Shown: piece by piece, positions 25,939 through 34,765 of the stretch | Position numbering within the stretch: the stretch's first letter is position 1 | How the letters are laid out: each line of letters opens with the position of its first letter | Origin: JBLHKS01 sp047620505 | GTDB taxonomy: Bacteria; Verrucomicrobiota; Verrucomicrobiia; Verrucomicrobiales; DEV007 | Reading direction: 5' to 3' | Length of the DNA stretch: 43,049 bases | Assembly (NCBI GenBank): GCA_047620505.1 | Contig: JBLHKS010000042.1 | Coordinates: 1-43,049, forward strand | Notes under the pieces: generated by a model | Databases searched by the model: none | What the model was told of the DNA's origin: nothing | What the model saw: only the letters and a program-made list of their open reading frames with translations | Program-made: the position numbers and the translations under genes

Positions 25939-27120
25939 TCAGGCGGCTAGAAATTTCGAGATTGCGCTGGCGATGCGACGGCGGCTGTTTCCATCGCCGA
26001 AAGGATTGACGACCTCATTCAGACGCTCGCGCCAGCCAGTGTCGTCGTAAGCAGAATCGAGGTGACGGGCGAGTGCTTCCGGCTCTTCGCCAATCAGTTT
26101 GGCTGCGCCGCATTCGACCGATTCCGGCCGCTCCGTGTTTTCGCGGATGACCAGCAGGGGCTTACGAAGCGTGGGCGCCTCTTCCTGAATCCCGCCGGAG
26201 TCGCTAACGATCAGCCAGGCGTGCGAAAGCAGTCGGATGAACTCGGGATACGGCATCGGATCGACGAGATGAACCTGGTCGAGACCGGCAAGGTGCTCCT
26301 CGGTGATCCGGCGAACATTCGGATTCGGATGAACCGGAAAAATCAGGCTGACGTCCTCGTGTCTCGCCAGAAAATCGCGCAGCACCTCAAAATATCCGGC
26401 CATCGCGCCGGCAAAATTTTCACGCCGATGAGCGGTCAAAATAATCCGTTTCGAGCCGTCCGTCGCCGCCAGCAGCTGCTGGAGCGCTTCGGATTCCGTT
26501 TCGCGGCTCGTCATTTTTGTGACCGCGTCGACAACCGGATTTCCCGTCAGAAAAATCCCGTCTGGATCAATTCCTTCGTCGAGCAGAGTCTTCCGATTTC
26601 GCTCCGTCGCGGCAAAATGCGCCTGCGCCATCTGGCCAATCAGCATCCGATTCATCTCCTCGGGAAACGGCGAAAGCGGATTGCCCGAGCGCAGACCGGC
26701 TTCGATGTGACCGACCGGAATTTGTCGCTGGAACGCGGCCGTCGCGCCCGAAAGTGCCGAGCTCGTGTCGCCTTGAACGAGAACAAAATCCGGCTGCTCC
26801 TTCTCAAGAACCTCGTCAACCGCCTGAATCAATCGCCCGAGCAGCTGATTCAGATGCTGTCCCGGCCGCATGATGTCGAGATCGTAGTCAACGCGGATGT
26901 TGAACTCCGAGAGAAACGGAGCCGCAAGATCGGTGTGCTGCGAGGTGCAGACGTTAACGGTCGACAGCCCCGGCCAGGATTCCTCGAGTTCGCCGAGAAC
27001 GGGGGCGAATTTGATAATTTCCGGGCGAGTGCCGAAAACGCTCAGGACTTTACCAGTGATAACTTCAGCTGGCGCGGAATCGCGGCCGGTTGAGGAGATT
27101 TCAGGAGAGGCTTGCCACAT
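25939..27120 (-). CDS. wecB: UDP-N-acetylglucosamine 2-epimerase (non-hydrolysing)
   Basis: 393-aa cytoplasmic enzyme interconverting UDP-GlcNAc and UDP-ManNAc for polysaccharide synthesis. Diagnostic parts are VLSVFGTRPEIIKFAPVL, VQGDTSSALSGATAAF, GHIEAGLRSGNPLSPFPEEMNR, ILTAHRRENF, HPNPNVR and VSDSGGIQEEAPTLRKPLLVIRENTERPE with the conserved GGxQEE and RxxTERPE motifs. The N-terminal 24 residues before the fold are extra and may mean a later start, but no better one has a Shine-Dalgarno sequence. It leads a five-gene operon, downstream of an AT-rich leader. A palindrome copy (26470-26481) encodes QQLL. Confidence 0.95.
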   Translation of the reverse strand: MWQASPEISSTGRDSAPAEVITGKVLSVFGTRPEIIKFAPVLGELEESWPGLSTVNVCTSQHTDLAAPFLSEFNIRVDYDLDIMRPGQHLNQLLGRLIQAVDEVLEKEQPDFVLVQGDTSSALSGATAAFQRQIPVGHIEAGLRSGNPLSPFPEEMNRMLIGQMAQAHFAATERNRKTLLDEGIDPDGIFLTGNPVVDAVTKMTSRETESEALQQLLAATDGSKRIILTAHRRENFAGAMAGYFEVLRDFLARHEDVSLIFPVHPNPNVRRITEEHLAGLDQVHLVDPMPYPEFIRLLSHAWLIVSDSGGIQEEAPTLRKPLLVIRENTERPESVECGAAKLIGEEPEALARHLDSAYDDTGWRERLNEVVNPFGDGNSRRRIASAISKFLAA

Positions 27121-27366
27121 GAGTTTGGTTGAGCGGAGGTTGGCAGATCGAATTTGGGGGGGATTGACGTCTGAATAATCTAGTCGATCGAGATTTTATG
27201 GAAATTTTTCCATAATTGCAATAAATTTTAGCAATTATTTGAATTTTCTCACAATTGCCATCTCACGGATGACCGATTTTGCCGCAGCACCCTGTGCAAG
27301 CCTCCCTCGGGCCCCGGATCAACGCGTTTGAGCTCCCTCTCTGCGCTCCAACTCGCGCGTTTCTAC
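27121..27366 (-). promoter_or_regulatory. AT-rich leader of the wecB operon
   Basis: This 246-bp gap, most likely the wecB promoter region, is strikingly AT-rich between about 27180 and 27260. It has a 9-bp perfect palindrome TTATGGAAA/TTTCCATAA at 27196-27204 and 27207-27215, about 80 bp upstream of wecB. Reading on the minus strand, AATTATGGAAA and, further upstream, CAATTGTGAGA are both found again upstream of the second glycan operon at 39.9-40.2 kb. The far part (27260-27366) shows nothing recognisable. Exact -10/-35 boxes could not be assigned. Confidence 0.55.
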
Positions 27367-28503
27367 TCAATCTCGAGGCGGAATCGGCCGCCAACTGAGA
27401 GAGTAAAAGAGAGTCACGTCGCCAAAAAGAAAACCGCTCAGATACCGTGGCGAAGGCTGGATGCCGTAGCCAATCAACGCTGAATCGCAGAGCATGACGA
27501 GCATCGCCGCCTCCTTTGTCTTTTCTCGCCGAACTCGAACCATCATCTCGGTTTTTTTCATCAAAACGGCTCGCCGGTCTTCGTCTCCATAAGCGGCGGT
27601 GGTCATCAGGCCTAACACGCTTGCGGTGCTGCCGACACCGAGCAGAATCGGGCCGGAATCGAGGTCCCCTGCCCCATTTTGACCGAACGTCCACTCGCGA
27701 AAGCCCTCGATTAGAATCGCGTTCAGCCAGAATTTCTCAGTGTAGGCGTCATACCAGATTTGGCCCTGCTTCGGATCGAATTGACTCCAGAGCGCAAGCC
27801 GCCAGGACAGATCACAGCCGCGGGGAGCCCGCCATTTCCCATTCGCCGACTTTTCACTGAAAGGGAGCCCGGTCTTGCGATCCTGCGCGTGGAGTTTGAG
27901 CCAATCGCGATGTTTCTTGATCAACTCGCTCGCATCGCTGTCCATCGAAATCGCGGCCAGCGCCGGAGCCGTGTCGAACGGCCAGGTTACGCCGGGATAC
28001 GACGGAATCGGCTGCCCATCGCCCTCGTCAAGAAACTTTCGCAGGATCGTCGTCAGTCGCTTTCGGATCGCCAGCAACTGCTGGTCCGTCCCGCCTGCTT
28101 TTTCGTAAAGCGCCAACGCCAGCGCAAGCTGACCAACGTAGGTTCCTTCGTTTCGCAAGCCGTCGAGTTGGCTCAGTTCATTTGGCTTTACGCCGAGCTG
28201 CCCAGCGACCGATTCGACCGCCTTTCGCAGACAAACTTCGGCAAACGGCAGCCTCTCTTTCGCCATCTCGGGCTCTTCGATCGCGCGATGACTGAAGGCG
28301 TTGCTGACCAGGGTGTACGGAAACAGGTCGCCTTCCGGAAACACGGAAGCTTCCCGCCTCACCATCTGTTCGTAGCCACCAAAGTCCGCTAACCGCTCGC
28401 GAAATCCAGCCTCCAGTTCGTCAAGTAGATCGCCCTTGGGGTCGGCCGCAAAACAACCAGGAACGACAGAGATCCCGAGAATAACCAGAAGAAGCCATCG
28501 CAT
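27367..28503 (-). CDS. Secreted protein, possibly alpha-helical barrel fold
   Basis: 378 aa from the ATG at 28503; a frame to 28554 would place Lys-rich residues before the signal peptide. The signal (MRWLLLVILGISVVPGCFAA) could be cut by signal peptidase I, or by the lipoprotein peptidase at VPGC. The mature protein is helical with repeated patterns such as VTWPFDTAPALAAISMD, LSWRLALWSQFDP and FREWTFGQNGAGDLDSGPIL, which recall (alpha/alpha)6 barrels and linalool dehydratase-like proteins. That resemblance is from memory and weak. It diverges from the nucleoside phosphorylase gene and points toward wecB. Confidence 0.7.
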   Translation of the reverse strand: MRWLLLVILGISVVPGCFAADPKGDLLDELEAGFRERLADFGGYEQMVRREASVFPEGDLFPYTLVSNAFSHRAIEEPEMAKERLPFAEVCLRKAVESVAGQLGVKPNELSQLDGLRNEGTYVGQLALALALYEKAGGTDQQLLAIRKRLTTILRKFLDEGDGQPIPSYPGVTWPFDTAPALAAISMDSDASELIKKHRDWLKLHAQDRKTGLPFSEKSANGKWRAPRGCDLSWRLALWSQFDPKQGQIWYDAYTEKFWLNAILIEGFREWTFGQNGAGDLDSGPILLGVGSTASVLGLMTTAAYGDEDRRAVLMKKTEMMVRVRREKTKEAAMLVMLCDSALIGYGIQPSPRYLSGFLFGDVTLFYSLSWRPIPPRD

Positions 28504-28586
28504 TCTGAAATTAAAGTCAGGGATATTCTTTTTCAACTTTGTCGTTCGCTTCAAACGTCAATCGCACTGCTTGACTCGACCCTGAC

Positions 28587-29393
28587 ATGCGCCGAAATCC
28601 CCGGATGGCGGCTAGCGAATTTCCGGATCTGATCCAGCGATGTGCAGACTGGCGGCCGGAGTTGGCGATCGTGTCAGGCTCCGGTCTCGGCGGGCTCGTC
28701 GATCGAATGGAGACGCTCGATTCAGTCGTTTACACAGACGTCGAAGCGCTGACGGGCAGCACGGTTCCGAGCCACGATGGTCGCTTTGTCAGGGCGAAAC
28801 TCGATGGGGTTGAACTCGTCGTCGCGCAGGGCCGAGTTCATCTTTACGAAGGCCTGAGCGCCCGCCAGGTTGCTGCGCCGATCCGCGCGATTTCGACGAT
28901 CGGAGCGCAGACGATTCTGCTAACGAACGCGGCTGGCTGCCTTAACGCGGATTTCAAGCTCGGAGCGTGGATGGCGATCTCGGATCACCTGAATTTGACC
29001 GCGACGAGCCCGCTGATCGGCAGTCCAGCGTTTGTCGACATGACCGATGCTTACGACCCCGCGCTTCGTCAGCAGCTGCTGGCTCAAGACGTTGAAATTT
29101 ACGAAGGCGTTTACGCGAGCGTGCCTGGTCCGCAGTACGAAACTCCGGCCGAAATTCGGATGCTCCAAAGGTCCGGAGCTGACGCGGTTGGGATGTCGAC
29201 GGTGCTCGAAACGATTCAGGCAAGGGCGCTGGGAATGCGAGTGGCGGCGCTGTCGTGCCTGACTAACTGGGGAGCGGGAATTTCCGGCGAAAAGCTGGGC
29301 CACGACGACGTTGTCGAGCGCGGAGACGCGGCGGTCGAGAGTTTGCTGACGCTGACTCGCGCGATTCTCACCGCAGGCGGGAATTCGAGTTAG
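28587..29393 (+). CDS. Purine nucleoside phosphorylase
   Basis: 268-aa cytoplasmic enzyme of the trimeric PNP family that cleaves inosine or guanosine with phosphate. Motifs: IVSGSGLGGLVDRM with phosphate-contacting Ser, GRVHLYEG with catalytic His, LTNAAGCLN, VYASVPGPQYETPAEIRML, GADAVGMSTVLE and SCLTNWGAG, where Asn positions the purine base. A second in-frame ATG at 28605 (MAASEFPD) is an alternative. It diverges from the unrecognised secreted protein and converges on the FecR gene, overlapping stops by 4 bp. A palindrome copy (29070-29081) encodes QQLL. Confidence 0.94.
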   Translation: MRRNPRMAASEFPDLIQRCADWRPELAIVSGSGLGGLVDRMETLDSVVYTDVEALTGSTVPSHDGRFVRAKLDGVELVVAQGRVHLYEGLSARQVAAPIRAISTIGAQTILLTNAAGCLNADFKLGAWMAISDHLNLTATSPLIGSPAFVDMTDAYDPALRQQLLAQDVEIYEGVYASVPGPQYETPAEIRMLQRSGADAVGMSTVLETIQARALGMRVAALSCLTNWGAGISGEKLGHDDVVERGDAAVESLLTLTRAILTAGGNSS

Positions 29394-30712
29394 CGCGACT
29401 GAACAAGCACCCGAATTTGATCCGCTTCCTGGTCGACGCCCCAATCCAGCGTGAGACGTCGGCGATCCGAGCTGATGATCACGGTATCGTTCTCAAGCTG
29501 CCGAGCCGAATCCCCCGGCCGATCGTAAGTCGTGCACCAGGTTCCGAGCAGCTCGTCCGTTGCCGCCATTTGCCGACCACCTGCGATGACGGCCACGATC
29601 GGGCGATCAAATTGAACCGTCGCGTTGCTGCGGGTCATCGAACTCGAACTCGTATCGTAGTGAAGAAGGTAGGAATCGACGGTCTCGCCAACTTTGAGCA
29701 TTTTCTCAAAATCTCCGTGATTCTCAGGCGCAAATCCGACCTGGTAGCGGCCCGGCCTGGAAACGCTGACCTCCAGCGGATCCTCGAGTTCGATATGGGC
29801 CTGCTCTTGAAAAATCAGCACGAAATTGTGTTGGTAAGCGCCGGTCCGAACCGTTTTCGGCGGAGTCCGCAGAACTCGAATATCCCCGAAAATTCGCGCG
29901 ACTCCATCCAGTTTTGTAGGCGGCTCAACAAATCGTTTTGGATCAAATTCGACCCTCTCTAACTCACCGTTTTTTGATTGCGCGCGCCGGGTGTGATTCG
30001 TCGTCAGCAACTCGGTATGCTGGGAAACCGTGGCTTCGACCTCGCCGTCAAAGACGTGAACTTCGGAGCCGGAATCACTCACGTTCAACCCAAACTCAGT
30101 GCCCAGATCGACGACTTCCATCTCGGGCGTGTTCACCGTGAAGCCCATGCCGCTCGGCGGAACGTTTGCCGAAAGCCGGCCTTCTTCGAGCACGCCGTGC
30201 TTCGCATCGACAAGCCGAAATCGCGTCCGACCTTCGAGAGCAACGTGAACGCCGCTGTTCAATTCCAGCTCAACCCGGCCTTCACAAAGCTCGATCACCC
30301 CTGGCGTGAGTGCCGAGCCGATGATCACGCTCGCATCCTCACCTTCCCACAACGCGCCCTCAGCATGGGTCACGATCGCGATGTAATTTGGAGATTCCTC
30401 ACGCGGCGATTGGACTTCGTTTCGAAGCAGAAACGCGCTAAAAAGGGCGATCAAAACGAGCGCAGCGATTCCCAATAAAACTGGCCAAACTGACAAGCTG
30501 CGGGGTTTCGGAAACGGCTCGATCCGTTCCGAATCCACTTCCACAGAGTCGTCCACGAGATTGGCGTGGGTGTCGACATAGTTGAGATATTCGTCCGTCG
30601 CGTCGAGATCCGCCATCAGCAGCTGCTGGAGCCGATCGATTTCCTCATCGCTCGCCCGGCCGTCAGATGCAGCGGCCAACAAATCGTCGAATTCCGGGTC
30701 GTGCATTTTCAT
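29390..30712 (-). CDS. FecR-domain transmembrane anti-sigma-type regulator
   Basis: 440 aa. The N-terminal cytoplasmic segment (MHDPEFDDLLAAASDGRASD) resembles an anti-sigma region. One transmembrane helix (VWPVLLGIAALVLIALFSAFLL, about 80-102) leads to a periplasmic FecR domain with GVIELCEGRVELELNSGVHVALEGRTRF, LEEGRLSANVPP and EVVDLGTEFGLNVSDSGSEVHVFDGEVEA. The remainder is a beta-rich extracytoplasmic domain. It is probably the membrane partner of the ECF sigma factor just upstream: the two overlap by ATGA (30709-30712). The signal it senses is not known. A palindrome copy (30617-30628) encodes QQLL. Confidence 0.88.
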   Translation of the reverse strand: MKMHDPEFDDLLAAASDGRASDEEIDRLQQLLMADLDATDEYLNYVDTHANLVDDSVEVDSERIEPFPKPRSLSVWPVLLGIAALVLIALFSAFLLRNEVQSPREESPNYIAIVTHAEGALWEGEDASVIIGSALTPGVIELCEGRVELELNSGVHVALEGRTRFRLVDAKHGVLEEGRLSANVPPSGMGFTVNTPEMEVVDLGTEFGLNVSDSGSEVHVFDGEVEATVSQHTELLTTNHTRRAQSKNGELERVEFDPKRFVEPPTKLDGVARIFGDIRVLRTPPKTVRTGAYQHNFVLIFQEQAHIELEDPLEVSVSRPGRYQVGFAPENHGDFEKMLKVGETVDSYLLHYDTSSSSMTRSNATVQFDRPIVAVIAGGRQMAATDELLGTWCTTYDRPGDSARQLENDTVIISSDRRRLTLDWGVDQEADQIRVLVQSR

Positions 30713-31239
30713 GTCTGAGGAGAGGATTCGAGCTTGGTTTCGATGCACTTCATCAGGCCCTTGCGGATGCGCTGCAGGGCTTTGTAAATTGCCTCTACCG
30801 TTCGGCCCGTCTGCTCGGAAAGCTGCTCGACCGTTTTCTCATGAAAGTAGTAACCCGTGATGACTTCGCGCGATTTTTCGGGCATCTTCCGCAGACAATC
30901 ATTGAGGTGCTCGCGACGGTAATCGAGTTCCTCAGCCCTCTCAGTCCGGCGATGAGCGAGGAAGTCGAGCGTATCTTGATCGAATAGCTTTTGTTTGCGC
31001 TTCTCGCGACGCCAGTGATGCCGAATTTTGTTCAGCGAGAAGCGGCAGGCCCAAGGCGCGAAAGGCTGCTCACGATCATAAGCATCAAATCGTTTCCAGA
31101 GCGAAACGGCAGTCTCTTGAACGATGTCGCGCGCATCGGCGAGGTTCGGGACAAGCGCGAGAACGTAACGCAGAACCTCGTGCTCGTTGTCGAGAAAAAG
31201 GCGCATGAAGGCTTCGTGTTGATCGTCGTTGGACGGCAT
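30709..31239 (-). CDS. ECF sigma factor
   Basis: 176-aa sigma-70-family factor. Region 2 spans about 10-80 with VLRYVLALVPNLADARDIVQETAVSLWKRFDAYD and FAPWACRFSLNKIRHHWRREKR. Region 4 (about 110-165) has LRKMPEKSREVITGYYFHEKTVEQLSEQTGRTVEAIYKALQRIRKGL, a clear helix-turn-helix. It fits the ECF types often paired with FecR proteins in Planctomycetota and Verrucomicrobiota. It starts 87 bp downstream of the last glycan-operon gene, and a 6-bp hairpin (31250-31267) lies just ahead of its start. Whether it controls the glycan genes is untested. Confidence 0.93.
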   Translation of the reverse strand: MPSNDDQHEAFMRLFLDNEHEVLRYVLALVPNLADARDIVQETAVSLWKRFDAYDREQPFAPWACRFSLNKIRHHWRREKRKQKLFDQDTLDFLAHRRTERAEELDYRREHLNDCLRKMPEKSREVITGYYFHEKTVEQLSEQTGRTVEAIYKALQRIRKGLMKCIETKLESSPQT

Positions 31240-31306
31240 CTGGAAGGATTTCCGGGTCGATCCGGAACTTGGACTTCATTCTCAAGAAATCCAGCTGGCC
31301 GCGACC

Positions 31307-31336
31307 GGCTGCCCCCGAAGAGAGCCTCAGGCAGCC
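31307..31336 (-). terminator. Possible weak terminator of the second glycan operon
   Basis: GGCTGCC (31307-31313) pairs with GGCAGCC (31330-31336) around the stop codon of the GT4 gene. There is no following T-run on the minus strand, so read-through into the sigma/FecR genes is plausible. Confidence 0.35.
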
Positions 31337-32484
31337 AGCAGCTGCTCGTAAACTTGAAGGTAACGGCTCGCGCAATGCTCGAGTCCGAATCGCTCCACAG
31401 AAAACTCCCGCGCACGGCTGCTCAAGACCTGATGAGAATCGTCATCGAGATTCAAAATCTCATCCCAGGCTTCGCCGATCTTCTCGGAGTCGCCGACAGG
31501 AGTGACCTTCCCGACTTCACCGAGAATCAAGGCGGCATCGCCAACGTTCGTCGAAACGCAGGGCACCCCGCAGGACATCGCTTCGATCAGGACCATTGGG
31601 AAGGCCTCAGTCGTCGACGTCAACGCCATAACGTCAAACATCGGATAGATCTTCTCGACCTCTTTTTGATAGCCGATCCAATGCATCCGGGCCGGATCCG
31701 GCAATTCTAAGTTAGCAGATTTTGTTATCTCATCAGCTTCTTCAACACCTTGGCCACTCAGCACGATGTGCGCCTTCGGATTGCGTTTCTGGAGCTCAGC
31801 AGCTGCTCGAAGAAAAGTCGGCACATCTTTGACCGGATTCATTCGCCCGACCATCCCTACGACCTTCGCGTCCTGCGGAATTCCGAATTTTTCACGCGAC
31901 TCGCGGCGAACTTCGTGGCTTGGCGTAAAACGATCCGTGTCGATCCCATTGCCGATCCAGACCATTTTCCCGCTCGGGTAACCGACTTCCTCTTCGTGCA
32001 CGCGCATCGCGATCTGCGAGCAGGAAATAATTCGTTTCGGCACGCGGCGCGACGCTGCTCCGAGCACCTTTCGATTAACGAATGACTTCATCCAGCCTGG
32101 ATTTCCACCGAAGAAAATGTCCTTCGAGTGAACTCCCCAGACGACGTTTTTCACTCCGGCCATCCGCGCCAAAGCGCCAGCGATGACGCCGGAGTTGTGC
32201 ATCCAGGTTTGAACGATGTTCGGCTTTTCGTCTTTGAGGATTCGCCGGAACTGACGGATCATTTTCCAGCTCAAAAGCGACTTGGCATCCAAGTCATAAA
32301 ACGGCCCTGCGGCCTCCAAACGAGACCGAAGCGAATTGTCACCGACGGATGAAGTGGTCGAAACCACGACGCTCTGAATCCCCTTGCGGGCCATCGCTTC
32401 CACGACGTTGCAGAGCATTTGTTCGGCACCGCCACCACCAACGGTGGTTGTGAAATGGAGGACTTTGAGGCGTGGGGCGTGCAT
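31327..32484 (-). CDS. GT4 family glycosyltransferase
   Basis: 385-aa GT-B fold enzyme, inferred cytoplasmic side of the membrane. The N-terminal KVLHFTTTVGGGGAEQMLCNVV has the glycine-rich GGAE loop; the C-terminal half has VVGMVGRMNPVKDVPTFLRAAAEL, VLSGQGVEEADE, and the donor-site EAFPMVLIEAMSCGVPCVSTNVGDAALILG with the E-x7-E motif. Start 32484 (MHAPRLKVLHF) matches the family; the frame to 32547 is not used. Last gene of the 31.3-39.9 kb operon, 56 bp after the deacetylase. Sugar specificity unknown. Palindrome copies at 31336 and 31797 encode EQLL and AAA. Confidence 0.92.
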   Translation of the reverse strand: MHAPRLKVLHFTTTVGGGGAEQMLCNVVEAMARKGIQSVVVSTTSSVGDNSLRSRLEAAGPFYDLDAKSLLSWKMIRQFRRILKDEKPNIVQTWMHNSGVIAGALARMAGVKNVVWGVHSKDIFFGGNPGWMKSFVNRKVLGAASRRVPKRIISCSQIAMRVHEEEVGYPSGKMVWIGNGIDTDRFTPSHEVRRESREKFGIPQDAKVVGMVGRMNPVKDVPTFLRAAAELQKRNPKAHIVLSGQGVEEADEITKSANLELPDPARMHWIGYQKEVEKIYPMFDVMALTSTTEAFPMVLIEAMSCGVPCVSTNVGDAALILGEVGKVTPVGDSEKIGEAWDEILNLDDDSHQVLSSRAREFSVERFGLEHCASRYLQVYEQLLAA

Positions 32485-32540
32485 GGTCGTCGGGCAGACT
32501 TGGCTAAGAAATTGGGAATCGAAATCAGCGGCGGAGGCGT

Positions 32541-33611
32541 CTACCACATCGCCGCTTCCCGCCCACGAAACGAGTTAACAACCTTAAGAACCGACCGCAA
32601 AGTCCCCGAAGCCATGACGTCGACGTAGCGAAAGCTATTGCCGGTAGAGAACCGGCGGAGCTGGTAGGGATCGGAGTCGATCTGGTTAAATCCTGTTTCG
32701 GTCAGAAGCGCACAGCGGTAACCGAGTTCCTTGAGAATCTCGTTGGTTTCAGGCGTGTAGTCGCCGATATGACCGTTCGTGTAGGAGAAAAGCGGGTTCT
32801 TCAGACCGAGATTTTCTTCCAGCAGCTGCAGGCTGGTTTCCAGCTCATAACGGGCGGTTTCAAGCGTGCATCGCCCCATGATTCGATGGGTATGCGTGTG
32901 GCCGCCGATCGAAACATGACCACTGTCGATCATCTCCTGGGCGTTCCCCCACGTCATCGGCCGGTAAATTTCAGGCGGGTCTTCGGCGTCGGCGAGACGG
33001 CAATTCAGCGCATCTTCGATTCGTCCGACTTCGTGATAAATTGATTCCTGGGGCAAATGTTTGATCACCGGCAACAATTCTGTGAACAACTCTTTGCGCT
33101 GTTCGGTATCGCCGAGTTCACGGTCGATGTGCGTCTCGCCAATAATAACGGAAAGCCGCTCAGTTTCGCTGTGGCCGACCGCGTATTCCATCCGGTCCCA
33201 CCACATCGAGGCCTTGTTATGAACGAAATCCGTGCTCGCGAAAATCGTTCCGTGGAGATCGTATTTTTCCAAAAGAGGGAACGCCAGCTCGTAGTCTGAT
33301 GCGTAACCATCATCGAAAGTCAAAACAACCGATCTTGGCGGCAGCGGCGTCTTGTTCTCCATCGCATCGACCACTTCTTCGAGGGACGGAACGTTGTAGG
33401 CCTCCGAAAGAAGTTTGAAGATTTCTTCGAGATCTTTCACATGAATGCTGATTCCCTCAGTATTTCCGATGCCTGATTGTTCATCAAGATCAGTCACGCC
33501 GTGGAACATCAAGACACAAAATTCGTCCTTTTGAAAACGGCGCAGAATCGACGGGACCCCTAACCTTGAAAGAGTGTTTATGACAACGTCTACGGATTTA
33601 CTTCGACTCAT
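32541..33611 (-). CDS. NodB-type polysaccharide deacetylase
   Basis: 356 aa from ATG 33611 (MSRSKSVDVV). The CE4 motifs are FCVLMFHGVTD near the N-terminus, SVVLTFDDGYASDYE (residues about 94-109) with the catalytic Asp pair, and SIGGHTHTHRIMG with the zinc His residues. RRFSTGNSF near the end may be motif 4/5. No signal peptide is visible, as for the deacetylase in the wecB operon. It lies between two GT4 genes, 29 bp after the first, and probably removes an acetyl from an N-acetylated sugar in the repeat unit. The two deacetylases are different in length and sequence, so they are not recent duplicates. Confidence 0.9.
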   Translation of the reverse strand: MSRSKSVDVVINTLSRLGVPSILRRFQKDEFCVLMFHGVTDLDEQSGIGNTEGISIHVKDLEEIFKLLSEAYNVPSLEEVVDAMENKTPLPPRSVVLTFDDGYASDYELAFPLLEKYDLHGTIFASTDFVHNKASMWWDRMEYAVGHSETERLSVIIGETHIDRELGDTEQRKELFTELLPVIKHLPQESIYHEVGRIEDALNCRLADAEDPPEIYRPMTWGNAQEMIDSGHVSIGGHTHTHRIMGRCTLETARYELETSLQLLEENLGLKNPLFSYTNGHIGDYTPETNEILKELGYRCALLTETGFNQIDSDPYQLRRFSTGNSFRYVDVMASGTLRSVLKVVNSFRGREAAMW

Positions 33612-33640
33612 AACTCTGGAATTTATGGCAATTCTCGAAA

Positions 33641-34759
33641 TTAAGCAAGAACATTGCTGACAACTTCCCGATAGCGGCTCCAACTCTGGTCTGCAGAAAA
33701 ATTCTCAACTGCATGACGGCGTCCATTTTCGGCGAGTCGTCGCCTGAGATCCGGAGATTCTGCAAGTTCGGCCAAAGCCACCGCCAAGGCGCTTGGATCC
33801 TGGCCCGGAACCAGCAATCCGGTCTCACCGTGATCGATCGCAGCCGACACGCCGCTAACATCAGAGGCAACCAGCGGCAGCCCACACGACTGCGCCTCCA
33901 TCAAAGCCCGGCTCATCGTTTCTCCGAATGTCGAAAGCACGAAAATGTCCCAGCTCTGCATTCGAGAGATCATTTCATCCTGCGGAATCATTCCAAGAAA
34001 TTCGACCGCTTCGGCAACGCCCAATTCGGCGGCAAGCGCCGTAAGTTCTTCAAGCATTGGGCCATCCCCTGCGATTTCGAGCCGAGCCGTCTCACCAGCA
34101 GCTGCTGACTCCCGAAACTTCGCAAACGCCCGAATCAGCGTAAAATAATCCTTGCTCCCGACCATTCGCCCCTGCATCCCGAAGACGAGATTCTCAGTCT
34201 TTAATTCACGGACCTTCGGCGGCGAGTAGAGCTCGATATCAAGCCCGTTCGGAATGATTCGGACCTTTCGATCACGCAAGAAAAACCTGAGCTTCTTCTT
34301 AACCTGATCACGATACTCACCGGATAAATAGACCGTTGTATCGGACATCCAATGATTAATGATCGTCAATAGCCAGTCCTTCGCCCCTTTCAGAGCGTTC
34401 GAGTGATGTTCGACAACAATTACGCGAGCCTCCGGGTTCGAGAGTTTGTATCTCAGAAACGGAAGAAACGTTTGCGTCATGTGCGTTATGACAACATCCG
34501 GCCGGTGTTCACGCAGCCACTTTGACATCACGCGCGACGAACTCGAGTCGTAACCAGCCTTTTTCTCGATATAGCGAAAGTCGAGATCCAAAGACCTACA
34601 ACGATCGATATATCGTTCTGCTAGCGGCTCGACGCCGTAGAATCCAACGCAATGTTGATCCGAACTATTTTCGAGACGTCTCGCCGCGGTGAGGAGCGAG
34701 AGGCAAACTTCAGCAAGTCCACCAATTCCGCTGTAGGCGATGTGAGCAATATTAGACAC
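33641..34759 (-). CDS. GT4 family glycosyltransferase
   Basis: 372-aa GT-B glycosyltransferase. N-terminal IAHIAYSGIGGLAEVCLSLL has the glycine-rich acceptor/nucleotide loop. The donor domain is clear: RIIPNGLDIELYSPP, LVFGMQGRMVGSKDYFTLIRAF, LEIAGDGPMLEEL and the E-x7-E segment ETMSRALMEAQSCGLPLVASDVSG. It starts 6 bp after the polymerase stop. It probably adds one sugar to the lipid-linked repeat unit. A palindrome copy (34096-34107) encodes SAAAG. Confidence 0.92.
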   Translation of the reverse strand: MSNIAHIAYSGIGGLAEVCLSLLTAARRLENSSDQHCVGFYGVEPLAERYIDRCRSLDLDFRYIEKKAGYDSSSSRVMSKWLREHRPDVVITHMTQTFLPFLRYKLSNPEARVIVVEHHSNALKGAKDWLLTIINHWMSDTTVYLSGEYRDQVKKKLRFFLRDRKVRIIPNGLDIELYSPPKVRELKTENLVFGMQGRMVGSKDYFTLIRAFAKFRESAAAGETARLEIAGDGPMLEELTALAAELGVAEAVEFLGMIPQDEMISRMQSWDIFVLSTFGETMSRALMEAQSCGLPLVASDVSGVSAAIDHGETGLLVPGQDPSALAVALAELAESPDLRRRLAENGRRHAVENFSADQSWSRYREVVSNVLA

Positions 34760-34765
34760 GATAAA

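Noticed and set aside
10663..33565. Frequent TTA-GGC (Leu-Gly) codon pairs, giving GTTAGGC-like strings
   Set aside because: They recur in several genes, but Leu-Gly is also written CTT-GGC or CTC-GGC, and without counts the excess cannot be separated from ordinary codon-pair bias.
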